DNA of 64,000 nt from Comamonas endophytica (GTDB taxonomy: Bacteria; Pseudomonadota; Gammaproteobacteria; Burkholderiales; Burkholderiaceae_C). Below are positions 44,698-54,237 of the stretch, piece after piece (within the stretch, counting starts at the first letter, position 1; each line of letters starts with the position of its first letter). The notes under the pieces were generated by a model. It saw nothing but the letters and a program-made list of their open reading frames with translations, ran no database searches and was not told where the DNA came from. The stretch covers positions 558,001 to 622,000 of the forward strand of contig NZ_CP106882.1 of assembly GCF_023634805.2 (NCBI RefSeq), written 5' to 3'. A program made the position numbers and the translations under genes.

Positions 44698-44762
44698 ATT
44701 GTCAGACAATCCGACATAATGAAAACGCCCATTGCGCCGCGCTGGATATCTGTGTATGACAA
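44698..44762. promoter_or_regulatory. GntR (FCD-type) operator candidates in the divergent promoter
   Basis: ATTGTCAGACAAT (44698-44710) is a perfect palindrome whose core TTGTCAGACAA fits the FadR/FCD consensus TNGTNNNACNA. A near match, GTGTATGACAA, lies at 44752-44762. Both are between the PcaC-like gene and the GntR gene, fitting autoregulation and control of the leftward operon. Confidence 0.6.
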
Positions 44763-44794
44763 TCGGATTGCATGAGAAACAGTAGGATGCCCCC

Positions 44795-45484
44795 ATGACC
44801 CCGATGCTGCGTGTTCCCCGTGAAGACACTTCCCTGCGCCAGCGGACCACCAATGCCCTGCGCACCGCGATCCTCGATGGCGTCCTCGCCGCGGGCCAGA
44901 AACTCTCCGAACGCGAGCTGTGCGAGAGCCTCGACGTCAGCCGCTCGTGCCTGCGCGAGTCGCTGCAGCACCTGCAGGCCGAGGGCCTGATCACCATCAT
45001 TCCGCACAAGGGGCCCGAGGTCACCAGCATCTCGGTGCAGGAGGTGCGCGACATCTACGAGGTACGCACCAGCCTGGAAAGCCTGGCGGGCCGGGGTTTT
45101 GCCCTGAACGCCACGCCGGCGCAGCGCCAGGCGCTGCGCGCCAAGCTCGACGAGCTCGGCCGCCTGGACCTGGCGCAGGACAAGGCAGCGCTGCTGACGC
45201 TGAAGAACCAGTTCTACGACATCCTGATCGAAGGCTGCGGCAACCTGGTGGCAGGCCAGATGCTCAAGCAGCTCAACAACCGCGTCACCGTGCTGCGCCG
45301 CATCTCCATGTCCCAGCCCGGGCGCATGCCGCAGACGCTGGCGGAGCTCGACGCCATCGTGACGGCGATAGAAAAAGGCGATGCGCAGACCGCCGCCGCG
45401 CTGTGCGGCGCGCATGTGCAAAAGGCCGGCGAGAACTTGCTGCGCAGCATGGCTGCATCAGTACAGCCGGGGCCTGCAGACTGA
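44795..45484 (+). CDS. GntR-family regulator with FCD effector domain
   Basis: The 229-residue regulator has an N-terminal winged helix (about 10-75; LRTAILDGVLAAGQKLSEREL ... LDVSRSCLRESLQHLQAEGL) and a helical FCD domain (about 85-215) with the metal/ligand residues expected in EVRTSLESLAGRGF and NQFYDILIEGCGN. It is divergent from the PcaC-like operon and has a matching palindrome between. The inducer is probably a carboxylic acid. Confidence 0.92.
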   Translation: MTPMLRVPREDTSLRQRTTNALRTAILDGVLAAGQKLSERELCESLDVSRSCLRESLQHLQAEGLITIIPHKGPEVTSISVQEVRDIYEVRTSLESLAGRGFALNATPAQRQALRAKLDELGRLDLAQDKAALLTLKNQFYDILIEGCGNLVAGQMLKQLNNRVTVLRRISMSQPGRMPQTLAELDAIVTAIEKGDAQTAAALCGAHVQKAGENLLRSMAASVQPGPAD

Positions 45485-45510
45485 GCTGCGGCGGCCGCCA
45501 TGGCAGCGGC

Positions 45511-46008
45511 TCATGCAGCGTTGCCGCCGTCCTCGGAGCCTTCGGGCGCGCGCAAAAGCAACGCACCCAAAGCCATTCCCGCGGCAAACGCAACATAGAC
45601 GCCTGCCAGCGCAGGCTTGCCGATCTCATGCTCGAAGCCGGGCGTGAAGCGCTCGGGCGTGAACTTGAAATCCACCACGCAGGCCAGCGCGCCGGTGCCG
45701 GCGCTGGCGGCGGCGATCCGGGCCGCCGTGGGAGGCGCACTGGCTCTGTGCAGCCTGTGCATCAGCAGCGTACTCCAGAAGACGGAGGCCACGTGGTGCG
45801 TCACATAGCCCAGCAGGGTATGGCCCAGGTCCGCCCGGGTCCGGTGCAGCGCGCTGTCGCCCCAATACCAATGGCTGATGGCATTGACCGGCGCCAGCGC
45901 ACGCGCCCGGCGCGCCCCCGCTTGCATCAGCGCAGCAGTGGAAAGGAAGCTGGCGAGGCTGCCCGCAATGAGCGCGCCAGTGAATATGGAATGGCGGAAA
46001 TGCGTCAT
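45511..46008 (-). CDS. Small membrane protein of unknown function
   Basis: The 165-residue protein has an N-terminal hydrophobic helix (SIFTGALIAGSLASFLSTAAL) and three further hydrophobic segments ending GVYVAFAAGMALGALLL. A histidine-rich middle (ISHWYWGDSALHRTRADLGH) is notable. I do not recognise the family. It converges on the GntR gene and is divergent from recQ; neither suggests a role. Confidence 0.65.
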   Translation of the reverse strand: MTHFRHSIFTGALIAGSLASFLSTAALMQAGARRARALAPVNAISHWYWGDSALHRTRADLGHTLLGYVTHHVASVFWSTLLMHRLHRASAPPTAARIAAASAGTGALACVVDFKFTPERFTPGFEHEIGKPALAGVYVAFAAGMALGALLLRAPEGSEDGGNAA

Positions 46009-46179
46009 TGCCGGAGTCTCCGCGCGCGAGTCTCGTACCGATGTAGGCTGAAAACGCGAAGCAGGTCAGGTCCTGCCTTCCGTCCGACAAGGTCGAGGGC
46101 GCGAGTCCCGCGCCTGGTTTTGACCTGCCGGCCCATCATCGGGACAGCACTTCTTCCTCACCACCGCACTGCCACATCC

Positions 46180-47934
46180 ATGAGCACAGCCCCCCGCGCC
46201 ACGCCGGCCCGCGCGCGCCGCGCCTCCAGCGCCGCCCGCCGCAATCCCATCGACACCACGCTGCGCAAGGTCTTCGGCCTGAAACGGCTGCGGCCCGGCC
46301 AGCTGGAGGTGATGGAGCGCGTGCTGCAGGGAACGAACACGCTGGCGGTGATGCCGACCGGCGCCGGCAAGTCGCTGTGCTACCAGCTGCCCGCCGTGCT
46401 GCTGCCGGGCACCACCGTGGTGGTCTCGCCACTGGTGGCGCTGATGAAGGACCAGTGCGATGCGTTGCGCGCGCTCGGCGTGTCCGCCGTGCAGATCAAC
46501 AGCGCCATCGGCAGCGAGGAACTGGCCGCCGCACGCGAAGCGGTGGAGAGCGGCAGCGCGCGCATCGTGCTCACAACTCCCGAGCAGATTGCCGACCCGG
46601 CGCTGACGGCGGCGCTGGCGCGCCATCCCGTGAGCCTGCTGGTGGTGGACGAGGCCCACTGCATTTCAGAATGGGGCCATGACTTCCGCCCGGCATTCCT
46701 GGAGATCGCGCCGGCGGTGAAGGCATTGGGCGGGCCTGCGGTGCTGGCGCTCACCGCCACGGCCAAGCCCTCGGTGATGCGCGAGATCGTGACGCTGCTG
46801 GGCATTGCGTCCAAGGATGTGGTGCAGGCCGGTGCCTACCGCCCCAACCTGCGCTTTGCCGTGGAGCCGCTGGCGCGCACCGCGGACCGGCTGCCGCGGG
46901 CGCTGGACCTGGTGGCAGCCCACGAAGGTACGGGCATCGTCTACACCGCCACCGTCAAGTGCGCCGAGGAAGTGCACGCCAAGCTGGCCGCCGCCGGCGA
47001 GTCCGTGGGCCTCTACCACGGCCGGCTCAACGCCACCCAGCGCGCGCAGGCGCAGGACGATTTCATGGAGGGCCGCGTGCGCGTGATGGTCGCCACCAAT
47101 GCCTTCGGCCTGGGCATCGACAAGCCGGACATCCGCTTCGTGCTGCACTATCAGATGCCCGCCAGCGTGGACGCCTACTACCAGGAGGCCGGCCGCGCGG
47201 GCCGCGACGGCGAGGACGCGACCTGCACCCTGCTCTATGTGCAGCAGGACCGCGCGCTGCAGAGCTTCTTCCTGTCCGGCCGCTACCCTTCGCTGAACGA
47301 CCTGCAGGCGGTGATGGCACTGCTGCACCAGCCGGCGCCGTCCGGCGGCTGGACCGCCGACGCCATCGTCGAAGCCGTCGAGCGGCCGCGCGCGAAGCTG
47401 CTGGTGGCCCTGAGCCTGCTGCGCAGCCACAAGGTGGTGCGGCGCACGCGTGCCGGCCGCTTCGATACGGTCCGTGATCTGGATGACGCCGCCCTCGAAT
47501 CCCTGCTGACCGGGTACCGCGCGCGGCGCGAGCAGGATGGTGCCACGCTGGAGGCGATGGTGGCCTATGCCCAGGGCGGGCGCTGCCGCTGGCAGGCGGT
47601 GCTGGGGGCGCTGGGCGAATCCGCTGCCTTCGACACCTGCGGTCACTGCGACAACTGCCAGCGGCTGGCGGCGCTGGCGCGCACCGCGCCCGCCGCAGTA
47701 GCCCCGCCCCCGCAGCCCATCGAGGTGCCCCCTGCTGCGCCCGCCAAGCCCCGCTTTGCCGGTGGCGAGACGGTGCGCGCCAAACGCTACGGCGCCGGCC
47801 AGGTCGTCGAGGCCGACATGAATTCGGTGACCGTGGAGTTTCCCAACGGCGAGCGCCGAACCTTCCTGCCGGAATTCGTGCGCGTGGCGCGGCAGGCGCG
47901 GGTAGTGGCGCAGGCGGGCGGCGCGCATCGCTGA
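46180..47934 (+). CDS. recQ: ATP-dependent DNA helicase RecQ
   Basis: The 584-residue superfamily 2 helicase has motif I MPTGAGKSLCYQLP, motif II VVDEAHCISEWGHDF, motif III LALTATA, motif V ATNAFGLGIDKPDIRFV and motif VI YYQEAGRAGRDG. The zinc-binding segment retains CGHCDNCQ, and a C-terminal Pro/Ala linker leads to a small conserved tail (NSVTVEFPNGERRTFLPEF). A C-terminal HRDC domain is not evident. A basic N-terminal extension precedes the core. A diverged 3' remnant of the same type of gene is at 13374-13520. Confidence 0.93.
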   Translation: MSTAPRATPARARRASSAARRNPIDTTLRKVFGLKRLRPGQLEVMERVLQGTNTLAVMPTGAGKSLCYQLPAVLLPGTTVVVSPLVALMKDQCDALRALGVSAVQINSAIGSEELAAAREAVESGSARIVLTTPEQIADPALTAALARHPVSLLVVDEAHCISEWGHDFRPAFLEIAPAVKALGGPAVLALTATAKPSVMREIVTLLGIASKDVVQAGAYRPNLRFAVEPLARTADRLPRALDLVAAHEGTGIVYTATVKCAEEVHAKLAAAGESVGLYHGRLNATQRAQAQDDFMEGRVRVMVATNAFGLGIDKPDIRFVLHYQMPASVDAYYQEAGRAGRDGEDATCTLLYVQQDRALQSFFLSGRYPSLNDLQAVMALLHQPAPSGGWTADAIVEAVERPRAKLLVALSLLRSHKVVRRTRAGRFDTVRDLDDAALESLLTGYRARREQDGATLEAMVAYAQGGRCRWQAVLGALGESAAFDTCGHCDNCQRLAALARTAPAAVAPPPQPIEVPPAAPAKPRFAGGETVRAKRYGAGQVVEADMNSVTVEFPNGERRTFLPEFVRVARQARVVAQAGGAHR

Positions 47935-48107
47935 CGTGGCACGCGGCATGCGCCGGCCCTCCCGTCGGCGGCGATTCTTCGCCTGTTGATCGGCGCACGA
48001 GCCGTGGCGCCGTCTTCGGCCAACAGCTTGCGAAAGCTGCGTTGTCTGCCGGCCATGGCCCGGCGTCAAGCAGTAGAGCGGTCAATGGCCGGGCATCAGG
48101 CCGCGCT

Positions 48108-49070
48108 TCAGCGCGCAGGCCTGCCCGGCAGCGTGCTTGCATGCAGATGCTGCTGCACGCCATGCCACTGCCCGGACATCACCAGCTCGGCCGTGACCTG
48201 GCGGATCATGGTTCTGATGTCGTGCAGGCCCTTGACCGGTGGCCGGTTCTGCGCGGTGGCCACGGCAACCGTTCTGAGCGTATCGGCACCGACGAGGCGG
48301 ACCGACTGCAGCAGCCCGCGTTTTTCTTCCTCGTAGACCGCGGCCAGCGGGCCGACGCTGCAGCCGTGCCCCGCCTGGACAAGCCTGCGGGTGACGAAGG
48401 TCGACCCGTCGTGCTCGAGCGCAATGCGCAGGCGCTTCCCATGGCGCTTGGCCCATGCCTCGACCTGACCGCGGATGCCGTGGGGCGTGCTCGGCAGGAT
48501 CAACGCGAAGTCCAGGAAGTCCTCGACGGCCAACTCCCTGTGCGGCATCGAATGGCCGGGAGGCAGGAACGCGTACAGCGGCTCTTGCACGAGCAGGTCG
48601 TAATCGACGATCTGCGGGTTCGACGGCACATACATGATGGCGACATCCGTCTTTCCCTCCTGCAGCCATCCGACCACCTGATTGCCCAGCCCTTCGATCA
48701 GGCGGATGTGCGCCTTCGGGAATTTCCCGCGCAGGGCATGGCCGAGCTGCGGATAGACGACCTGGGCAATCGTCGGTTGAGCGGCAATGACGATCTGCGA
48801 CGGACCGTCCGCCGACAGATCGGCAATGGCGCGGCGGGCATGTGCCAGTGCATCCACGACACTGCCGGCCTCCTGCAGAAAAAGAGACCCCGCGTCGGTC
48901 AGCACCATGCCTCTTCCACTGCGGTGGAAAAGCTTGAGGCCGGAATCGGTCTCCATGCGGCCGATGTGGCGTGCCAGCGTGGACGGCTCGATACCGATTT
49001 CCGCCGCGGCCCTGGCAATGCTCCCGGTACGCGCCACCAGCACGAAGTATTCGATTGCCCCTGCATCCAC
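48108..49070 (-). CDS. LysR-family transcriptional regulator
   Basis: Translation most likely begins at a GTG at 49070 (VDAGAIEYFVLVARTG, initiated as Met), 8 bp after an AGGAGG site. An ATG two bases away is out of frame. The 320-residue protein has a LysR helix-turn-helix (IARAAAEIGIEPSTLARHIGR) and an effector domain. It is on the same strand as, and downstream of, the Bug gene at 49235, and is a candidate regulator of it. Confidence 0.88.
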   Translation of the reverse strand: MDAGAIEYFVLVARTGSIARAAAEIGIEPSTLARHIGRMETDSGLKLFHRSGRGMVLTDAGSLFLQEAGSVVDALAHARRAIADLSADGPSQIVIAAQPTIAQVVYPQLGHALRGKFPKAHIRLIEGLGNQVVGWLQEGKTDVAIMYVPSNPQIVDYDLLVQEPLYAFLPPGHSMPHRELAVEDFLDFALILPSTPHGIRGQVEAWAKRHGKRLRIALEHDGSTFVTRRLVQAGHGCSVGPLAAVYEEEKRGLLQSVRLVGADTLRTVAVATAQNRPPVKGLHDIRTMIRQVTAELVMSGQWHGVQQHLHASTLPGRPAR

Positions 49071-49234
49071 GCCTTGCTCCTCCTGCACGGGATCTGCTGC
49101 CCGCTTGTGAGGCTGGATTCTACGGCGGGGCCGGTGCCAGCCGGCCCAGGACACGCGGCCTGCTCCGCCCTGCGCCCCGGCCGGTTATGCAAGCGGCGCA
49201 TCTGCAGCCGCAGCCGTTCAGGGGGCGGATGTGG

Positions 49235-50227
49235 TCAAGGCTTGATATTCGCTGTTTTGGCGATGGCGGCCCATTTATCGACTTCCTTCTTCTGGAAGGC
49301 GGCCAATGCGTCCGGCCCTTCTCCCGAAACCTCGATGCCCAGGCCTTCCAGCTGGCTCCTGACCGCCGGTATCCTGAGCGTTTCGCTCATCGCCTGGTAG
49401 AGCTTGTCGATGGTGGCGCGGGGAGTGCCTGCCGGCGCAAACACCGCCTGCCACGAGATGACTTCGAAGCCCGGCAGGCCCAGCTGGTCCAATGGCTTCA
49501 CACCAGGAAGCGTCGCAGATTCCTTCTTCGATGTCACCGCCAGTGCCCGCAGGGTGCCGGCTTTGACCAATGGCGCGGCTGCCGTTATGTTGTCGAACAA
49601 CAGGTCGATTTCCCCGCCCATGAGGGCCTGCAGCGCGGGGCCGCTTCCCTTGTAGGGCACATGGAGCATTTTCGTGCCGCTGGAATTATTGAAGAGTTCC
49701 CCCGTCAGATGCTGGGAGCTTCCGACCCCGGCAGATCCAAACGCCAGCTTGGCATCGGTTTTTCTAGCGGCGTTGATCAGATCCTGCACACTTTTGTGGG
49801 GGCTGTCGGCACGGACCACCAGAACGTTCGGCAAGCTGCCGGTCATGATGATGGGCGAGAACGACTTCACCGGGTCGTACCCGGTGTTTGGATAGATGCT
49901 GGCGTTGATCGAATGCGAGCTGATGGTTCCGCCGACAATGCTGTATCCATCCGGTTTCGCGCGCGCCACCTTTGCAGAACCGATGCTTCCGCCGGTACCG
50001 CCGATATTCTCCACGACGACCGGAACATCCAGCATTTTCGCGAGATGAACGCTGTAGAGGCGGCCGATGATGTCCGTGGCGCCTCCGGGCGTGAATGGCA
50101 CCGTGTAGGTGATGGTGCGTGAAGGCCAGGCTTCTTGCGCACTCCAGGCCGCTCCTGGGATGGCGAGGGCACCCACCATGGCCACGATGGGCGCGAGAAA
50201 AAATCGCCGCTGCTGGTTTGCATGCAT
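49235..50227 (-). CDS. Bug/TctC-family periplasmic solute-binding protein
   Basis: The ATG at 50227 (MHANQQRRFFLAPIVAMVGA) gives a signal peptide cleaved near AAWSA. The 330-residue protein has VPFTPGGATDIIGRLYSVH and VVVENIGGTGGSIGSAKVA. Its composition is slightly less GC-rich than the other Bug genes. It follows the frameshifted ThDP enzyme gene by 177 bp in the same direction. Confidence 0.92.
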   Translation of the reverse strand: MHANQQRRFFLAPIVAMVGALAIPGAAWSAQEAWPSRTITYTVPFTPGGATDIIGRLYSVHLAKMLDVPVVVENIGGTGGSIGSAKVARAKPDGYSIVGGTISSHSINASIYPNTGYDPVKSFSPIIMTGSLPNVLVVRADSPHKSVQDLINAARKTDAKLAFGSAGVGSSQHLTGELFNNSSGTKMLHVPYKGSGPALQALMGGEIDLLFDNITAAAPLVKAGTLRALAVTSKKESATLPGVKPLDQLGLPGFEVISWQAVFAPAGTPRATIDKLYQAMSETLRIPAVRSQLEGLGIEVSGEGPDALAAFQKKEVDKWAAIAKTANIKP

Positions 50228-50404
50228 TTGTGTTGTCTCCTTTGTGCGAATGTCCATTGCAGTGATGGACTGGAACCAATGTAGACATCGAACGGGGCGC
50301 CAGATAGCGCTCAGGCGCGAAGCTGCTGTGCAGCAATTGCATTGCCATCGGCGCAAAGCGCCGCGCCGGGTCTGCCGCGTTCACGCTTTCCCGGCGACCT
50401 GTGC

Positions 50405-52089
50405 TCAATCCAGACGCATCGTGGGCGTGATCTGCTTGGGGTCCGTGACCAGCTCCAGCAAGGCGAAGCCACCCGCCGCGCGGGCGCGGGCAAAGGCGGC
50501 AGGAAACTGGTCGGTGTCCAGCACCTGCTCGGCATGGGCGGCGCCCAGCGCGCGCGCCAGGCCCACGTAATCCGGCCCCGCCAGGCGGGTGCCGCTGACG
50601 CGTCCCGGGTAGTGCTTTTCCTGGTGCATGCGGATCGTTCCGTACATGCCGTTGTTGACCACGAGCACGATGAGGCGAAGCCCGTGCTCCGCCGCGGTGG
50701 CGAGCTCCTGCGGATACATGAGGAAGCAGCCGTCGCCCGCCACGCACAGCACTTCCCGGTCCCGGTGGCGCAGCGCCGCGGCCACAGCCGCGGGCACGCC
50801 ATACCCCATCGCGCCGCAGGTCGTGGCCAGCTCGGTGCGCACATTGCGGTATGTGTAGAAGCGGTGCAGCCACACCGAATAGTTCCCCGCGCCGTTCGTG
50901 ACCAGGGTGTCGTCGGGAAGCTGGGCACTGGCATGCTGGATCGCGCGCCCCAGGTCCACGCCCTGACCTCGGCAGGGCGCTCGGGCAGCTGGCTGAAACG
51001 CTCGTGCGCCTTCCTGGCGTTGCCTGCCCAGTCCGACCAGCCAACGGACTGCGGCGGCGCCAGCCCCGCAAGCGCCTCGAGGGTGGGGGCGGTATCGGCA
51101 TTCAGGCCGATCGTGGGCCGATAGACCCGGCCGATCTCGGCCGAATCGACATGCACGTGGATGAGCTTTTGGCGCGGCACCGGCACTTCCAGCAGGGTAT
51201 AGGAGTCTGTGGACACATCGCCCAGGCGGGTGCCCAGCGCAAGGATCACATCCGCGTCCTGGATGAGTTCCTTGAGCGCCGCATTCATGCCCAGGCTCAT
51301 GTGCCCCACATACTGCGGATGCCGATTGTCGAGAACATCCTGGCGCCGGAACGCGCAGGCGACCGGAAGGCTCCAGGCGGCGGCAAAGCGCGCCAGATCG
51401 CTGGAAGCTTCCTGTGTCCAGCCGCTGCCGCCGACCACCACCAGCGGGCGCTGGGCAGAGGCGAGAAGCGCTGCAATCCGCTGCATGGCCGCGGGTGTGG
51501 GCGCCCTGGGCTCGAGCGGCGTGCTGGCGAAGGCGAGCTGGTGCGTGGTTTGCGTCAACATGTCCTCCGGCAGGGACACGACCACTGGCCCCGGCCGCCC
51601 GGACGTCGCCGTATGGAAGGCCCGGGCAACGATTTCCGCCATGCGCGAGGCGTCCGTGACTTCGACGACCCATTTGGCCAGCTTGCCGAACATGGCGCAG
51701 TAATCGACTTCCTGGAACGCCTCCCGTCCCATCTGGTCGCGCGCGATCTGCCCCACGAACACGATCAGGGGCGTGGAGTCCTGCTGCGCCGTGTGGATGC
51801 CGATGCTGGCGTGGGTGGCGCCAGGGCCCCGGGTGACCATGCAGATGCCCGGACGGCCCGTCATCTTGCCGTCGGCTTCCGCCATGTTGGCCGCGCCGCC
51901 TTCGTGCTTTGCAACGATGAGCTCGATGTAGTCGGCGGCGTCGTAGAGCGCGTCGAGCACCTCCAGGTAGCTTTCCCCGGGAACGCAGTACACGCGGTCG
52001 ACGCCATGCAGGCGCAAGGATTCGACAAGGACGCGGCCGGCGGTCTGCGGCGCGTGCGGGGACGTGGATCGGTGGGCTTTGGTGGACAT
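50405..52089 (-). pseudogene. Thiamine-diphosphate enzyme (acetolactate synthase-like) with a 1-bp frameshift
   Basis: From the ATG at 52089 the frame encodes the N-terminal and central ThDP-enzyme domains, with the catalytic Glu in AKHEGGAANMAEADG, up to PERPAEVR at about 50965. The C-terminal domain continues in another frame from VDLGRAIQHASAQ, with the ThDP motif GDGCFLMYPQELATAAEHG ... VNNGMYG, to the stop at 50405. Adding one G to the GGG at 50961-50963 (minus strand) restores about 561 codons. The intact enzyme would decarboxylate or carboligate a 2-oxoacid. It is divergent from an FMN 2-hydroxyacid oxidase that could supply that 2-oxoacid. Confidence 0.8.
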
Positions 52090-52304
52090 GTGCGGATAAG
52101 GAATTTGATGCGAGCCGCCCTCGCAGGGCATGGGGCAGTCTAGAAGGCCGATGCCGCCGGAGCACCCACAAAATCACGAGTCAGCAAGGTAGCAATTGCA
52201 TTGCCGCAAGGCCGCAGGCTCCCTAGCATGGACCCTGCCAACTGGCCCATGCCACTGTCCATAGATCACAACGGCCGCACGCCTGCGGCCACGACTGCCT
52301 GCCC

Positions 52305-53561
52305 ATGTCCTCTGCAACCGCTGAAAAACCAGTCCCTGCCTCCATGACCAAGCCGGCGCCCCCCACCCCGGAGGCAAGCGCCGGCAGTGCCGCAGCGTTT
52401 CGGGTGACGCCTGCACTCCGGGGCATCCATGCACTGCACGACTTCCAGCCCCTGGCGCGCAGGAAGCTGCCCCGCCAGCTCTACAGCTACATCAGCAACG
52501 GCGCGGACGACGAGGTGAGCCTGCGCGCCAACCGGTCGGCATTCGACGCCTACGGTTTCGTGCCGCGCATGCTCGAGGGCGTCGCCGAGCGGGCACAGAA
52601 AACCGAGATCTTCGGCCGGATGTACGAATCGCCTTTCGGCATCTCGCCGGTCGGCCTGGCCGCGATGTGGTGCTATCGCGGCGACCTGGTTCTGGCGCGG
52701 GCGGCGCAGGCCATGGGGATTCCTGCCGTGATGAGCGGCGCGTCGCTGGTGCCGATGGAGGTGGTGGCACAAGGGGCGCCCGACACCTGGTTCCAGGCTT
52801 ACATCCCCGGCGATGCGGCGCGCGTCGAAGCCCTGATCGGGCGGATTGCCAAGGCGGGCTTCAAGACCCTGGTGGTCACCGTGGACCTGCCGGTGCAGGT
52901 CAATCCGGAGCGCTACCTGAAAAACGGGTTCACGACGCCCCTGCGCCCGAGCCTGCGGCTGGCGTGGGACGGCATCAGCCACCCGCGCTGGCTGCTGGGA
53001 ACCTTTGGCAAGACGCTGGCCCGGCATGGCATGCCCCACTTCGAGAATTGGCGCGCCGAGCGCGGCGCGCCCATTCTCTCGGCGCGGGTGGAACGCGATT
53101 TCCAGGCACGCGACCATCTCGACTGGCTGCACCTGGGCATGGTGCGCGAGCTCTGGAAGGGGCCGCTGGTCGTGAAGGGCATCATGCGCTGGCAGGATGC
53201 CGTCAAGGCGCAAAACCTCGGCATCGATGGCATCGTGGTGTCCAACCACGGCGGCCGCCAGGTCGATGGCGCCATCTCGCCCCTGCGCGTGTTGCCCGAG
53301 ATCGTGGCTGCGGCCCCCAAACTGACGGTGATGATGGACAGCGGCATCCGCCGCGGCAGCGATGTGCTCAAGGCCCTGTCGCTGGGCGCGCGATGCGTGT
53401 TCAACGGCCGATCCTTCAACTATGCAGCCACCGTCGCCGGCCATGACGGCGTCTGCCATGCCATTTCCATCCTGCGCGCCGAGATCCACCGCAACATGGC
53501 ATTGCTGGGCATCAATCGGCTCGACGAACTGGATCCATCGTTTGTCAGAGGGCCGGCTTGA
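52305..53561 (+). CDS. FMN-dependent alpha-hydroxyacid oxidase/dehydrogenase (LldD family)
   Basis: The 418-residue TIM-barrel flavoprotein has an N-terminal Ala/Pro-rich extension of about 40 residues, then LYSYISNGADDEVSLRANR. The catalytic His and FMN-binding Arg are in VVSNHGGRQVDGA, and MDSGIRRGSDVLKALSLGA binds the FMN phosphate. It oxidises an L-2-hydroxyacid to a 2-oxoacid. It is divergent from the ThDP enzyme gene across 215 bp, suggesting sequential steps. Confidence 0.92.
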   Translation: MSSATAEKPVPASMTKPAPPTPEASAGSAAAFRVTPALRGIHALHDFQPLARRKLPRQLYSYISNGADDEVSLRANRSAFDAYGFVPRMLEGVAERAQKTEIFGRMYESPFGISPVGLAAMWCYRGDLVLARAAQAMGIPAVMSGASLVPMEVVAQGAPDTWFQAYIPGDAARVEALIGRIAKAGFKTLVVTVDLPVQVNPERYLKNGFTTPLRPSLRLAWDGISHPRWLLGTFGKTLARHGMPHFENWRAERGAPILSARVERDFQARDHLDWLHLGMVRELWKGPLVVKGIMRWQDAVKAQNLGIDGIVVSNHGGRQVDGAISPLRVLPEIVAAAPKLTVMMDSGIRRGSDVLKALSLGARCVFNGRSFNYAATVAGHDGVCHAISILRAEIHRNMALLGINRLDELDPSFVRGPA

Positions 53562-53603
53562 ACGGCAACCGGCGCATCCTGAAGCTTCTCGACGGCCCGG
53601 TGG

Positions 53604-53996
53604 CTAGCCCAGACGCAGCATGAAGACCCCGGCCACGACCCGCGCGGTGCCTGCCGCGCGTGTCCAGCCGAAGCGGTCGCCCAGAATTCAGTGCAGATGA
53701 CCGCGGCAAAGACCACGCAGGTCTCGCGCAAGGCGGCCAATCCCACCAGCATCGCACCCACCGACAGCATCACCACTCCAAACCAGGCCTGCGGTGGCAG
53801 GTGCCCGCCCAGCACCGCGCTGGCCTGCGCCACCAGCCAGGGCGCCGATCCCCGCATGATCGGATAGGTCGGGCCAGGTCGCCGTGGTGGTAGGCCCGGC
53901 AAGCGCCGCTTGGCAGGCGATGCGGACCGGGGACGAGGCCGCAATGGAGGGCCAGGCCGCGGTCGGCGGCAAGCCGAGCCAGGGCACGGCCGGCAC
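53604..53996 (-). pseudogene. Decayed EamA permease gene (internal deletions and frameshift)
   Basis: Minus-strand pieces match the intact EamA protein of 14857-15723 in order: LGLPPTAAWPSIAASSPVRI, then in another frame TYPIMRGSAPWLVAQASAV and QAWFGVVMLSVGAMLVGLA. The sequence then jumps to ALRETCVVFAAVICTEF and a GVFMLRLG stop at 53604. About 110 residues in the middle and the N-terminus are missing. Confidence 0.8.
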
Positions 53997-54190
53997 CTGG
54001 ACCGTGGGAGTGGCCGTCAGCGGCAATGCCATGGGACTGCAGCTGCACGAATGGCAGGCGCTGAACGACGCCGACCAGCAGCTGCGCCGCAAAGCCGCGG
54101 CCGCCACGGTGGGCAGCGGGTGCCCCTGTGTGATCGATTCGGTGGCCGACCTGCTGCCGGTCGTCGATGATCACCAAGGAAAAGCTGGTC
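53992..54190 (+). pseudogene. phnX: 3' remnant of a phnX gene
   Basis: Plus-strand codons GTWTVGVAVSGNAMGLQLHE, WQALNDADQQLRRK and CVIDSVADLLPVVDD match the last quarter of the intact PhnX (17650-18489) with scattered changes. The catalytic N-terminal HAD core is missing and the normal stop is lost. It abuts the EamA remnant at about 53992. Confidence 0.82.
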
Positions 54191-54237
54191 GCGGGTTCGA
54201 CGCCCTGCCCGCCTCGAAGCCAGCGAAGATTGCCAAC

